A DNA stretch of 64,000 bases from Conchocele bisecta. Lineage: Eukaryota; Mollusca; Bivalvia; Lucinida; Thyasiridae. A model generated the notes under the pieces. That model did not search any database. It was not told where the DNA came from and saw only the letters and a program-made list of their open reading frames with translations. A program made the translations under genes and the position numbers. Shown here piece by piece: positions 1 to 11,882 of this stretch. The stretch's first letter is position 1. Every line of letters begins with the position of its first letter. The stretch spans positions 14,621,505 to 14,685,504 of the forward strand of contig CM055274.1 of the NCBI GenBank assembly GCA_029237695.1, given 5' to 3'.

Positions 1-329
1 TAGTGACCCTACATGAACATGTTCGAAATGAATCAAGATTTCATACATGCAAACATAGTATCCAAGTTCCATGAAGATCTGATTATAAATGATTGATTGA
101 ATGATTGTATGCCGTTTTAATGTCCGTTTCGACAACCAGGGTCATTTCTGAACGGATGCATGGGCTCGACTCATATGCTGCCCCACCAACAGGGAGAAAA
201 TCGCAAAGTCAACACTGAATATTTACGATATAAATATATCCAGAGATGAAAATGTAACAAGAGGCGCGTCGTGAAACGAAGCTAATCATCCCCTCGCCGC
301 AGCCTTCATAATATAAACAAAGTACAATT

Positions 330-482
330 TCGTGACCTTGACCTTGGGCGTGAGAAACCCGTGTACATATGTGAAAACAACAAGGTAAAAAAAAAAAAAA
401 ATCTTTTTTAAAAAAAATGTAGCTTGTTGTGTTTCACATATGTACACGGGTTCTCATGCCCAAGGTCAAGGTCACGAAAAAG
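330..482. repeat. Inverted repeat (hairpin) at the head of the 167-bp array
   Basis: The arms read towards each other and both contain the segment running from GTGACCTTGACC to ACATATGTG. They are separated by an A/T-rich loop (roughly 386-414) with runs of A and T. The right arm leads into further copies of the same sequence, so one repeat unit has been inverted relative to its neighbours. Confidence 0.8.
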
Positions 483-2230
483 ATTTGTCAAAAGGGATAA
501 CAAAAAATGAAGAAACAAATTATAATTTGTTTTTATCAAAATCAGTGAAGTGGTTAAGTAGTTAACATTACAAACTTGAACGCATTTGCCTTGACATTGG
601 GCGTAAGAACCCGGGTACATATGTGACACTCAATTAGGTTCAGGTAAACACTGTAGCCAAAATTTATTGAAATCCATGCAGTAGTTCCAAAGATATGACT
701 TAAACATACTTGCTAAACGCAGATGCTAAGCACAAATTCTAAGTACAATTTCGTGACCTTGACCTTGGGCGTAAGAACCCGGGTACATATGTAGCACTCA
801 ATTATGTTCAGGTAAACACTGTAGCCAAATATTATTGAAATCCATGCAGGAGTTCCAAAGATATGACTTAAACATATTTGCGAAACACAAATGCTAAGCA
901 CAAATTCTAAGTACAATTTCATGACCTTGACCTTGGGCGTAAGAACCCGGGTACATATGTGACACTCAATTATGTTCAGGTAAACACTGTAGCCGAATAT
1001 CATTGAAATCCATGCAGTAGTTCCAAAGATATGACTTAAAAATATTTGCTAAGCGCAAATGCTAAACACAAATTCTAAGTACAACCTGTGACCTTGACAT
1101 TGGGTGTACGAACCCGGGTACATATGTGACACTCAATTATGTTCAGGTGAACACTGTAGCCGAATATCATTGAAATCCATGCAGTAGTTCCAAAGATATG
1201 ACTTAAAAATATTTGCTAAGCCAAATGCTAAACACAAATTCTAAGTACAACCTGTGACCTTGACATTGGGTGTAAGAACCCGGGTACATATGTAGCACTC
1301 AATTATGTTCAGGTAAACACTGTAGCCGAATATCATTGAAATCCATGCAGTAGTTCCAAAGATATGACTTAAACATATTTGCTAAGCGAAAATGCTAAAC
1401 ACAAATTCTAAGTACAACCTGTGACCTTGACATTGGGTGTAAGAACACGGGTACATATGTGACACTCAATTAGGTTCAGGTAAACACTGTAGCCGAATAT
1501 CATTGAAATCCATGCAGTAGTTCCAAAGATATGACGTAAACATATTTGCTAAACGCAAATGCTAAACACAAATTCTAAGTATAACCTGTGACCTTGACAT
1601 TGGGTGTAAGAACCCGGGTACATATGTAACACTCAATTATGTTCAGGTAAACACTGTAGCCGAATATCATTGAAATCCATGCAGCAGTTCCAAAGATATG
1701 ACTTAAAAATATTTGCTAAGCGAAAATGCTAAACACAAATTCTAAGTACAACCTGTGACCTTGACATTGGGTGTAGGAACCCGGGTACATATGTGACACT
1801 CAATTATGTTCAGGTGAACACTGTAGCCGAATATCATTGAAATCCATGCAGTAGTTCCAAAGATATGACTTAAAAATATTTGCTAAGCGAAAATGCTAAA
1901 CACAAATTCTAAGTACAACCTGTGACCTTGACATTGGGTGTAAGAACACGGGTACATATGTGACACTCAATTAGGTTCAGGTAAACACTGTAGCCGAATA
2001 TCATTGAAATCCATGCAGTAGTTCCAAAGATATGACTTAAACATATTTGCTAAACGCAAATGCTAAACACAAATTCTAAGTACAATTTCGTGACCTTGAC
2101 CTTGGGCGCAAGAACCCGTGTACATATGTGACACTCAATTATGTTCAGGTGAACACTGTAGCCAAATATTATTGAAATCCATGCAGTAGTTCCAAAGATA
2201 TGACTTAAAAAAACTTGCTAAACGCAGATG
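430..2230. repeat. Tandem array, unit about 167 bp, roughly 10 copies
   Basis: Each unit contains ACCTTGA, then AAGAACCCGGGTACATATGT, then ATTGAAATCCATGCAG and CAAAGATATGACTTAAA. The GTAAGAACCCGGG anchor recurs at about 601, 769, 937, 1104 and 1270 and on to about 2107, a spacing of 166-168 bp. Inner copies read ACCTTGACATTGGG and outer copies ACCTTGACCTTGGG, so the inner units are more recent amplifications of one another. Short open frames inside it are satellite artefacts. Confidence 0.9.
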
Positions 2231-2540
2231 GTACGCACGCACGGACGCACGGACATGGAGCACCGCTATATCCCCTTTTCGCTATCGCGACGGGATAATA
2301 ATCTTGTCTGGTGTGGGGTGCCCAAAAACATACCAGCACACTTAGCCCTTCCAAAAAAATAATTACCAAATCTGATTCAAACACAGTTTTAAAGTATGTG
2401 AGGGCCAGACCAGGTGAGATATAGGGTTCATATAAGGATGAACCCCATCACCCATACACATTCTCCCACCAACCACGAGGGACGCCGACGGACAGTGAGT
2501 GATCACAATAGCTCACCCTGAGCGTATGCTCAGGTGAGCT
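2231..2540. repeat. Dispersed GGAC-rich repeat tail
   Basis: The array ends in a GGACGCACGGAC tract, then a CGCTATCGCG segment with the GGGATAATAAT ending. A second tail containing AATAGCTCACC and GGTGAGCTAATAAT closes near 2,540. The same style of ending recurs near 7,080-7,120, 11,530-11,610 and 35,150-35,205, so this is a dispersed repeat family of this genome rather than a gene. Confidence 0.6.
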
Positions 2541-3084
2541 AATAATTGTCATTAATAAAATAATGAATGAAAATTTGAAAAGAGTACATGTACATTAAAA
2601 CATGCATCAATGTACGTGTGATTGAACATGTTTGTGAAAAAGCATGTGTTTGGGACCAAGTTGTCAGGCCAATCTAAAACGCTTTTGCGCTGACCAAGAA
2701 ATGGTAAAAAAGTGGTATTATCAAAATTCATATCTCAAATAATACATGTTTTGTTGTTAACATGTGACTATAGACGAGCAGATGCTATTTGCTAACTTTT
2801 ATTACTGTAGATCTATGACGAAAAAGTACGATATACAATCTTCAAATAGAACATTACTTTTTTTGTGAATAAATTGAGACAGATATCACAATTTTTCGTA
2901 CAGTTTTTTGTATTTGCTGCCATTTTGACATTTTAAAACCAATATGATTGCACTTTACATCAGAAGTGTGAAATAGGCTAATGATGCAATGTGTCAAATA
3001 TAATGGGACTACTACAAATATTAATCAAGTTATTCAGAATTTTAGTGTGTATACTTTTTGGGGGGCTACTCATACAGTACTGAC
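2541..3084. other. Gene-free stretch below the last recognised DUF4806 exon
   Basis: No convincing coding exon is seen. The minus strand has a CAG acceptor-like site near 2,690 followed by about eight open codons and a stop. This could be a short terminal exon of the DUF4806 gene, but there is no similarity to support it. Confidence 0.3.
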
Positions 3085-3244
3085 CTTTCATCACTTTCGA
3101 CAGGTGGAGCCGATGTAGACCCTGCTTTTGGCCTTTGCCATGCCAGTTGAACTGGCATGCGAGGGCATTTGTCATTAGGTTCACCATAATGCGACTTATG
3201 CCATCCTTCGCACTAAAGGCACCCAGGCTGCGGAGGTGATTTAA
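3085..3244 (-). CDS. DUF4806 gene, exon 8 (core of the domain)
   Basis: Minus-strand acceptor CTTTTTCAG, donor GTCAGT. In phase 0 it reads LMTNALACQFNWHGKGQK followed by LHRLHLSKVMK, the most characteristic block of DUF4806 (L.tn.LA.qfNW.G.g.K). The 3' continuation is not identified in the window. Confidence 0.75.
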
Positions 3245-6200
3245 CTGAAAAAGAAATCATTTGGGCTTAAACATGGGCATAAAAGATGAGTGACTAGTAT
3301 GTGAATGTATATGTTGGTGTTAGTGATGAGAGTGCATGGATGTGTAATGAGTCAATAATCCATAAGTATCGTCCTACACAGCAACTTGTTTTTGTGAAAT
3401 TGTCACTTCAAACTTTGACCCGAATATTCATATAGATTTTTGACGGGCGGTAGGAGATAAGATGTTTGACACGTTGGTTTAGGTTGATTTCGCATATTGT
3501 TATTTGACGAAATGACATTTCGTCAAATATGTTGGTTGTCCGGATGTCTGTCTGTTTGTTTGTTTAATTGTTTGTTTGCATCGCTGTGTGCGGATTTTAG
3601 CCTAAACTACGCAACGTAGCACGACGAAATGTTTCACGTCGATGTGGCAGCGAATTGGGAAGACACCGTGAATTTTTCAGAAATTTGCCAAAAAACTTCT
3701 TTTTTGGCGGCATATTACTAACTTGACCGGGTGGCGTAATGGGTACGTCGACGGCTTACAGACCAAATTAGGTTTTACCTGCGGGAGTTCGAAACTCGGT
3801 CGGGTAAATTTTTTTCATATTTTTTTTGTCCTCTAAATAGGAGAAAAGCGAGCCTTAATTTTTTATGTCCTCCAAATATGAGAAAAGCGAGCCTTGGAGA
3901 GTTTTTCTCCGTTTTAAAGGAGTTTATTTTTGCCTGTGAAAGTACCCTCTGGCCATTGTGAAAATGAAAAAATACTTAGTGGGCCCAGCCTATAGTATAT
4001 TGATAGACATGGGCCGCCGGCTGACAATGACCTTTTCATTTTACCAGTTAGTTTTTGTTCAGCAGGATGCTTTCCCCGCCAAAAATATGTTTATACAATC
4101 TGAATCGACATGCTCTCAGATTGATCAATTCATTTAGGTTGCTAAGTGTTTAACCCTTTTAGCGCCCAATGCAACTACAGAGGTATGCATACAGTGTAAA
4201 TCCAGATGAGACGGCTCGTTACGAGCCGTCTCATCAGGGTCTGCACTGTTTGCAAGTATTTTTCCAATGTTTAAGAGTATTGCCAATTTTCATAAATGGA
4301 TGGTCCAAATGACATTTCCCAATCACTGGATTTGTCCCAAAGGCAGTATATATCAATCCATCCACTAATATGGCGGTGAAATGGTTAAATACATTTGTCA
4401 AAAACACTATTGTACATATATAGTATCCATTACTATGCAAATGGAATGTGGGACACGTGAATCACCACCGCATTATAATACAAATTAGAAATGACGGACA
4501 TCTTCCATAAAAAAAAACGTATCTGAAATGCATTGTACCTTGTACCAATCATGCCCATAATGGGGATCAAAGCATTTTAGGAAATTGATGAATGCATAAG
4601 AGAAGCTTTATGGAATCAAAGAAAATGTATCCCAATATCAAAGCACAAGAAAGAACAGATTTATGAATATCTACTATCTAAATAAGTTTTGGAAAACAAT
4701 ATAGATACACATATTAGTTTATTGCAAAGGAATGAAGGTTTCTTAATTTGTGTTGTGCCCCGCTTGACAAAGCGGAAAGCGCAACATAGTCGCCACTTTG
4801 GCGCCCGGATGTCAGTGCGTGCGTGCGTACATGCATCCGGCATTAGTGACAAAGCATTGTAGGGTGCAACATGCAGGCCACGGACATCACGTTGTTGTCG
4901 CGTCCGTGTGTGTGTCCGTGCGTCCGTAAGTGCATCCGGCATTTGCGTAAAAGTGTTTTGTATGCCTCTATCCAGCGCTCGCAGGCGCTATATGCAGGTC
5001 GCGACTATCTCTTTTTTAAAAAAATACCATGGAATTATTTAATACTGTCAATTAAGTTAGTTCTAAGTCAAGCTACAAAGCAAACATAACATACCAGGCA
5101 CTTTTCTAGCGAACTATCCTGCAGCAGGACCTCCACTTTCTCCACATCTGCCTTGCACGTCAGTGGAAAGCCAACATTCTCTAGGCACCCCTCCTCAACA
5201 ACCTCGGACTGCTGCTTGTCTAGCAACTTATTCAGGTATCCAGTATTTGTTCGAACCATGCCCTTCACTGCTGCCTCCAACTCGAGCATGAGTTGCTGTA
5301 TACTATAAACATAAATACACATGCTATGTACATTATAACATTATATAACTTAATTAGTTTGAATAGGCGCCGCGATCTTAGACAAAAGCCACTTTAAGGT
5401 TATTGTGCGCATATGCGACTGCCCTCCAAGACCACTTGCATTATCGCGGAAAAAATGAAGGCCCTGCCATATTGTATCACGTGTATTGTGCATGCCATTC
5501 ACGTGATGCGTACATGAATGACCTGTCAGGAAGTTGACCTGAAGTTCACTCTTAATTAATAATTGTCCTTCATATAATACCATAATACCTGAATTAACAG
5601 AAACGTGTTTAACTGCCTTAGTTCATTTAATATATAGTAGTGTCTATAATTAGAAGCATTAATTACCACCAGAAATATAGTCCGATATTACTCTTGTGGG
5701 GGGGCGGGGAGGGGGGGGGGGGGGGGGGTATCAATATTTTGCTACGTAGCTACGGGGGGGGTAGGGGCAAATTCTAGGGGGGGGGGGGGGGGGGGTCCTT
5801 GTTATGGTTCCCTTAATTTGTTTCTACGTAGCTACGTAGCAAATTCTATGTTTTTTCTCCTGTATTTTGTTCCTTTCACAACATAATACAATTCTGGCGA
5901 AAAGTATTGTACAGTATCATAGATAACGGTCAACTTTATTCAATACATGCTTTTATTATAAATGTTTAGAATCAAGCGTCGGAGTATGCCTTTAACTACA
6001 TGTATACTGCCCAGTCCTCCCAGTCTAGCAAGGTGAAAGTCGAGCAAGTACGTTAATTTACGGGTTTCGCGCCACAAGATTTAATATATTTAACTGACAT
6101 GTATAAACTTCACCGTAAATGGTTTTTAAGAAATCACATAATTTGCGTAAATGCATGTATTGCATAATATACCTTTCGACAGGGCAATAACGCAGGGCAA

Positions 6201-9200
6201 TAACAATTGTTATGCACTAGTGCATTAAATATGCAAATTAGCCAACTCACAAATCCGGACGAGCTAACGCCAACGTGACGACTATACCACGCTTTTCGCC
6301 CTTTCGAGCGGGCGAGATAAAAAGTAACTTACCCTAAATTTGATATGTTAATCTGACAGTAATGTTTTGCACTAGGTTTGGCTTCTTTTGATACAAGCCA
6401 TAAACCATAACAGCTAGCAGATTTGGTGCAACTATGTCTTTCCACTATTACTCACTGGGATGCTGGTATGCCTGGGGTAGCCTGTGATGTCTCTGGCCGA
6501 TATGCTGGTGTGCCTGGGGTAGCCCGTGGTGTCTCTGGCCGATATGCTGGTGTGCCTGGGGTAGCCCGTGGTGTCTCTGGCCGATATGCTGGTGTGCCTG
6601 GGGGGTAACCTGTGGTGTCTTTGGGCGAGATGCTGGTGTGCCTGGGGTAGCCTGTGGTGACTGGATGACATGCTGGTGTGCCTGGGGTAGCCTGTGGTGT
6701 CTCTGGCCGAAATTCTGGTGTGCCTGGTGTCTCTGGCTCCTCGCACATTGAAACACTATTAACAGTGGAAATGATAATAAGGATTCTGATTATCTTGACA
6801 CTAACACAGATAAAGTAAAATCATTATAAGCCAACTAATTGTTCATTACCCTGATATCATTTGATAACTCCATGGCTATAATTCTAAACCATTTACGCCG
6901 AAAAATCCACCAGTCAGAAGGTGTGGGTCTCAAATGTGAAAAAGACACATGGACGTAAACCGCACAGACCCCCCCACCCCCCGACCTCTGTACCATGTTT
7001 GTGAAGTTTGGCCAACATCTGCCCAGCAGTTCGGGAGGAGAAGATGTTTGAAAATGTTCACGGACGACGGCGGACACATTGCTGTAACTATAGCTCACAC
7101 CAGCTTTGCTCAGGTGAGCTAAAAATAATGTTTAGCCTTTCAAGCAATGTCAATAAAATTACTTTTGGGACGGCCCTGAAAATAGGGAATTGCAGCCTGT
7201 CTAACTATACTAAAATGCTTCCTGCACCATGAACGGCTGTTGGGCAGGGATGGAAACAAGCGTTGCACCCAAAAGTGAAAGTGAAAGGGCTTAACGTCCC
7301 AGCAACAGCCGGGGTCATATAGGGACGGGACCTCGGTTTCAATTCTCATCCGAAAGACCAGTGGGATGGAAATACTATGAAAGTATGTTTACATGCCGGG
7401 AGCGGGGGTTGAACCCAACACCTCCAGTATGGTACTAGTTGTCATGCACTCTACCACTAGGCTATCAACCCATCCGTGTTGCACCCAAGCCCGGAGCGAC
7501 CAAATTACAAGCTGGGCAAGTAAATTTGTCATGTTGGTAGTCTTCACGGGCAGCAGCAAGTTTTTTTTAATTTACTGCACACAGTCACAGGCATGAGAAT
7601 CTTCAGCTGATTTCAGTGGATTTTGTAAAGAACGGTGTTAAACAATGTGCGAGGTACAGTCTGATTTGCACAAATTTGACATTTTTGGAAAGAAGGGCGG
7701 GTATATACTTTTTTAACCCAACTGCCTACAATCCGGAAACTTGGTGTATGGATTCCTTGTCACATTAGATGCGCAATGTGGTCTTTGATTTTTGATTCGG
7801 CCTTCTGATTATGGATTATCTCCCCCATTTTGACTTAGAAAATTCACAATTACTGCCAAATTACTGTCTTACTGAAAATTTCAAAAAGTGGGTATATTGC
7901 CACGGTTTCTGCTGCTTCGCTCTAGTTATATTTAATATGTCAAAATTCATCACATGTATGCAAACATATATTATTCAGAATACAGCTAGTATTATGAACT
8001 GTATAATTGTTTAACTGATCGTACCTTACAGGTGAAGAACACGGGAAGGAGGACAACTGGGGAAGAGATGGTAATGGAGAGGATGTCTTCCTTTTCTTCG
8101 CAGATGATTTGATGTGGTCTGCAGCTTCTTCCGCCTCACTAAATTACAATAGAGGAATACATCCCAAGGGGGAAATGAGCAGGACTAACATAACAGTAAC
8201 AATACAACCATAGAAAACTACGGCACGGGTACAGCGGTGGTCACAGAGCCTTCAACATGGCATATAACCATATAACCATATATAGGAATAATAAATGCTC
8301 AATTGAATTACACTATTCAAAATTTCTAACGCACCCAGTCACATTTTTAAGTGTTTTACAAAATATTTATTGAAAATATTGATTGAAAAATGCAACAAAT
8401 ATGGTTTTCATGAAGTGACCATAAATTGTCGGAATATACCTTTAAAGCTAGGTTGAAATGAAATTGAGCTATGTTAAAACCAATAAGATCGGGCATTAAA
8501 TGATGCAGAGAGCTCAAAAGCACATGCGTTATGCTCTCTCACAATTAATTAAAGCTAGCTATAATAGTTTTTAACCTAGGTTTAATTCAATTAATGCTCT
8601 CTTTAAGTCAATTAATGCTAGCCATACATAACAAGCGCTCATTTAAACAGCCGTAACAGGTATATCTGGAAAAGGGTAGCATCACTTTCCTCACATGCAT
8701 GAGGTCATGAACCCCGCTTTGAACCCCAAGGCCAGCCTTTCGGACGAACCTTTAAACCGAGGTTCCGTCTCTATTTGACCTTTGATGTTATTGAACACAC
8801 ATGCTTAACTCGGGTAAGTATAGCTTGTCCGAAAAAAAGCCAATAAATCTAAAGTATTTTATAACAGCTTGCGTTCATCAAAGATTGATTCTTTGAATCC
8901 AAAACATATACCAACCTTTCAGTTTCATGCTCAGAACTGTCATCTTCCAAAAGTTTATTAGGAGGACGGGACCTGTAACAAAAAAGATAAAGGCTAGAAT
9001 GAGAATATAACTTGCTTGCAGGTGTATCTCATTGTTTTACAAATGAGACGCGCCACGACGTAAAGTACGTTACGTCATGTGAAATTATCGCCGTAAACGG
9101 TTTGGACGAATTGCCACAGTTTTAGCAAAGGATGTCAAACTTTGACAAAATTTTCAGAGCAAATGAGGAATATTTATTCGTCCGGTGCATTTTCTTGTGT

Positions 9201-11882
9201 AAAATTAATATACTTTATAAAATATCGACAACAGTCGTAATTAGGTTGATACATATCATTGATTTGAATATTTATAAGAAATCACCATTTCTGCAAATGT
9301 ACATACAGTGACTCGAGTCATTCTGAAGACGGTATTGAAATATTAGTTGATATTGTGTTAAAAACGGTCAGATTGGATGTTAAAAACACTTGGAATAGTT
9401 ACATAATTAGGTACCCGTTTGATTCCCGTAAAAATGTATTTTTGCATAATGTGAGGGCATCTACCTTTAAGTGCGCTTAATATGGCTGTGGGCTGTGGTT
9501 ATTAGCACTAAATGATCAGATTAACCAGAATGCATGTATTCCAACATACCTCAGAGAAACATGTACAATGGAAAACTTTACGATAAGTAAGATAATGGTA
9601 TGCACATGCAAATGAAAACGAATAATCACCATAACAATAAATAAAATATTACCGAGAAAAGTTGCCACCTCCATCATATCCAAGTGTTTGTATCTTTGCT
9701 GAGGAAATTGATCACCTACATCAAATTTGTTGTGTCATTATATGTTCAATTTCATTTTTTTTGCTCAGGCTAATAGGCGATGTATAGCCTACATAGAAAA
9801 ACAATATAGGGATATTCATTATTGTAATATTATTTCAATTTGAGGAAACATAATTACTGATAGAATAAAAGGATCATTACGAGTCTACAGTCAAGTTATT
9901 TTGAGGCGAACCATCAAACTGCGGAGGTCATACTCGATATTAGACGCTAGTATACACTATAGCACACTATATAGCCAATCAATATATTTTTTCACGACTC
10001 TTTTATTCTTTTACACAGTACTGTAGTGTATACAGATACATTTGGGTATTTGTTCATTTAATCAAGTTTTACTGGGACTACGGTACACAATGAAATGTAT
10101 TTCGAAAATAAAGTATTTTATTTCCTTAACATTTGTCATACGACATTTAATATCAATATCCCTATATTGTTTAGCTATGTATTAAATAATATATACATCT
10201 AACTATCAGACATACTTGCGCTTGTGGTGGGTAGATCTGATAGCATCTCAACTGCCTTCTCACATTTTTTTCTAGCATTGGCATAGCTGTCTGAAATAAG
10301 AAGTGGAATTGTGTTCATATGACACAGCACACAGGTGTAACTCTCATGACGTCACTACATATCACTACGTCATAATTAAATTACGTTACGTCAAGAAAAC
10401 AATGAATCAAAATGCATTAAAGCTATACAATTACATTTTCCTATCATTTGATCCAATAAAAAACAAAAATAGTACCATCATCCCATGTCGAAAACGTATA
10501 TTGCATGACTATATTGGGTTACGTAAAAGATAAGACGCTAGGGATTCCTCTGAGAAACAACTTGAATTATTCCGGTCACTGTTATATTTAGTCATATTAT
10601 GCAGTAATGCATAGGGTCATTACTGTGAAACGGGGTTTAATAGGTACATTACCGTTCTAAAATGTAAACCAGTTGTTTTAACAACAATTGCCCTGCTGAA
10701 ACTCACACAAACGACTCTATTCTGAATTTGATACAGTTGCCTCCCTTTTATCCGAGTTTAAAATATGTACGCCATTTGCTTTCTCGGTTGAAATGTTCGG
10801 TTTACTAGGAATTATTGACCATCTGCATCACGTACAATTGAAAACCACGCATTTTAAATGTACGCCATTTGCTTTCCATAAATTGTAACTGTATACCTTT
10901 AAAATCATTAAATGTTCATATGTTGCCGAAATAAAGTATTGTCTGATATGTAGTTAGCTGTCTTACAATGGCAAAATTCGTAAACGTGACACTATTGTTG
11001 CCGGTTCTCGTATCAACAAATTCACTGGCAGTAGCTATATTTCAAATGCTAATGCCCCCCAAATAAATTTGTGGGGGCATAAACATATTTTGACAATAAT
11101 TTTGCAGGTGGGGATGATATTCAGTAAATTAATTTTATATAGCTGAACCCTCGCTATGGTGAATAAGTCGTAGAAAGCCAAATATGTCATGAAATTTCAT
11201 TAGAATTTCATCAACACGATGCATTTTCACAGTTAAAGTTTAGTAACAACTAGAGCAAGTGAGCAGGGGCTCACGTATACCCCCGGCCACTGCTTGGACC
11301 GACAAACGAAGAGTTGCCCAAACAAAGATTTTAACAAAAACCTTAACCAAGAGAAATAACAAAGTAATTTAAGCGGAAAAGTAGGTCAATGTCACATGGA
11401 GGTCACAAATTTCATAGATCTAGTAGTTATTGGTTTAGACCCCTAGCTGATGAAGTTGTGCAAGTCTGGTGGGTGTAGCACCAATAGTATTGAAGATATA
11501 GACATTTGACCAAGAACCTTAACCAAATCATACGGACGGACGGACAGACGGACAGGCGGACGGAATGACGAAAACTATATACCCCTCGACATACTTCGAA
11601 TGCCGGAGGTATAAAATGTTTTTTCCAGAATGGTATCTGCTACAATGTTCAAACTTAGAATAAATAGCAATTTAAATAGCAAAAATCCTTACCACTTTCC
11701 TTGAGGATACGGATAGGTTTGTACGTGTCCCAATCTGGCTCCGGGGGAAGGCGCATCTCAATTGCCTTTGTGAGGCCCGATCCTTTCAGCTTGGATGGCC
11801 AGCGGCATGTATCACTGGACACCCACGACATTGGGACAACTTCCACTTCATTAGTCTCGTGGAACAAGACGACCACATACAT
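3085..11882 (-). CDS. Spliced DUF4806-family gene (whole locus)
   Basis: Eight minus-strand exons can be joined: 11693-11882, 10216-10290, 9653-9698, 8916-8972, 8030-8138, 6456-6793 (upper edge tentative), 5095-5302 and 3085-3244. All boundaries are GT/AG and the phases run 1,1,2,2,0,2,0,1 without conflict. The product has an N-terminal segment with the VEVVPMSWV motif, a short linker with a basic KKRK stretch that may be a nuclear localisation signal, a Pro/Thr repeat region, a coiled-coil-like LMLELEAAVK segment and a C-terminal DUF4806 region. That order matches animal DUF4806 proteins, whose function is unknown; several sit in or near transposons. The C-terminal end is not located. The exons are open, unlike the transposase pseudogene upstream. 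Confidence 0.75.
3720..3812 (+). repeat. tRNA-derived sequence (SINE head or tRNA relic)
   Basis: It contains an A-box-like TGGCGTAATGGGTA and, 50 bases later, a B-box-like GAGTTCGAAACTC. The flanks TTGACCG and CGGTCGG can pair like an acceptor stem, and long T-runs follow. The cloverleaf is imperfect, so this is more likely a tRNA-derived element than a working tRNA gene. Confidence 0.35.
3818..3905. repeat. Short direct repeat, two copies of about 38 bp
   Basis: Two adjacent copies contain GTCCTCTAAATAGGAG or GTCCTCCAAATATGAG followed by AAAAGCGAGCCTT, straight after the tRNA-like sequence. Confidence 0.6.
4755..5010. repeat. Dispersed repeat with GCGTGCG/CCGT tracts
   Basis: It contains CGGAAAGCGC, TAGTCGCCACTTTGGCG and TATGCCTCTATCCAG. 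The same blocks recur at 34,455-34,590, so this is an interspersed repeat. It lies in the intron between exons 7 and 8 of the DUF4806 gene. Confidence 0.7.
5095..5302 (-). CDS. DUF4806 gene, exon 7 (start of the domain)
   Basis: Minus-strand acceptor TTATGTTTATAG, donor GTATGT. Joined in phase 2 it reads IQQLMLELEAAVKGMV, a helical segment, and then VGFPLTCKADVEKVEVLL, which matches the FPL...EL.ALE..L beginning of DUF4806. Confidence 0.75.
5697..5797. repeat. Poly-G / C-tract low-complexity DNA
   Basis: Two long G runs surround repeated TACGTAGCTACG palindromes. It is not coding, and such runs are prone to length errors in assembly. Confidence 0.85.
6456..6793 (-). CDS. DUF4806 gene, exon 6: Pro/Thr tandem repeats
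   Basis: The exon is mostly a 42-bp minisatellite (about six units) encoding 14-residue repeats of the type PETPRATPGTPAYR. It ends at a GTGAGT donor whose phase fits exon 7 only in this frame. In the middle units the same DNA is read in a different frame (TTGYPRHTSIS), which implies two compensating indels among the repeats. The upper edge is uncertain: 6793 is the acceptor that fits the phase of exon 5, but the first 16 codons are unusually hydrophobic. All three frames are open here because the unit is a multiple of three. Confidence 0.5.
7270..7480 (-). repeat. tRNA-derived SINE, copy 1
   Basis: On the minus strand the head has an A box (TAGCCTAGTGGTAGAG, near 7,450-7,466) and a B box (GGGTTCAACCC, near 7,405-7,415). 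A body follows that ends in GGACGTTAAGCCC and a tail of AGTGAAAG units. The same head and body occur at 53,634-53,852, which shows it is a mobile family. Confidence 0.7.
8030..8138 (-). CDS. DUF4806 gene, exon 5 with basic patch
   Basis: Minus-strand acceptor TTGTAATTTAG, donor GTAAGG. It reads EAEEAADHIKSSAKKRK and then a Ser/Pro-rich stretch. The KKRK run is a plausible nuclear localisation signal. It ends in phase 0. Confidence 0.7.
8916..8972 (-). CDS. DUF4806 gene, exon 4 (57 bp)
   Basis: Minus-strand acceptor TTTTGTTACAG, donor GTTGGT. In phase it reads RPPNKLLEDDSSEHETE, an acidic linker following a basic patch. Confidence 0.65.
9653..9698 (-). CDS. DUF4806 gene, exon 3 (46 bp)
   Basis: Minus-strand acceptor TTTCCTCAG, donor GTAATA. 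In the phase left by exon 2 it reads TKIQTLGYDGGGNFSR. It is short but keeps the frame on both sides. Confidence 0.6.
10216..10290 (-). CDS. DUF4806 gene, exon 2
   Basis: Preceded on the minus strand by TTATTTCAG and followed by GTATGT. It continues exon 1 in phase and reads SYANARKKCEKAVEML, the charged helix that follows the N-terminal motif in relatives. Confidence 0.75.
11265..11612. repeat. Dispersed repeat with GGACGGACAGACGG tail
   Basis: It begins near CTAGAGCAAGTGAGCAGG and ends with a GGAC-rich tract, then CTATATACCCCTCG and GCCGGAGGTATAAA. This is the same layout as other dispersed repeats in the window. It lies in the intron between exons 1 and 2 of the DUF4806 gene. Confidence 0.55.
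11693..11882 (-). CDS. DUF4806 gene, exon 1 (N-terminal region)
   Basis: Starts at the ATG whose complement is 11880-11882 and ends at an AAGTG|GTAAGG donor. It encodes a 63-residue segment with the VEVVPMSWV, CRWP and LTKAIE motifs typical of the N-terminus of DUF4806 proteins. An acceptor-like AACTCCAG lies three bases before the ATG, so an untranslated upstream exon is possible. Confidence 0.75.

Noticed and set aside
430..2230. CRISPR-like regular array
   Set aside because: The whole 167-bp unit is repeated with no unique spacers, and the DNA is eukaryotic.
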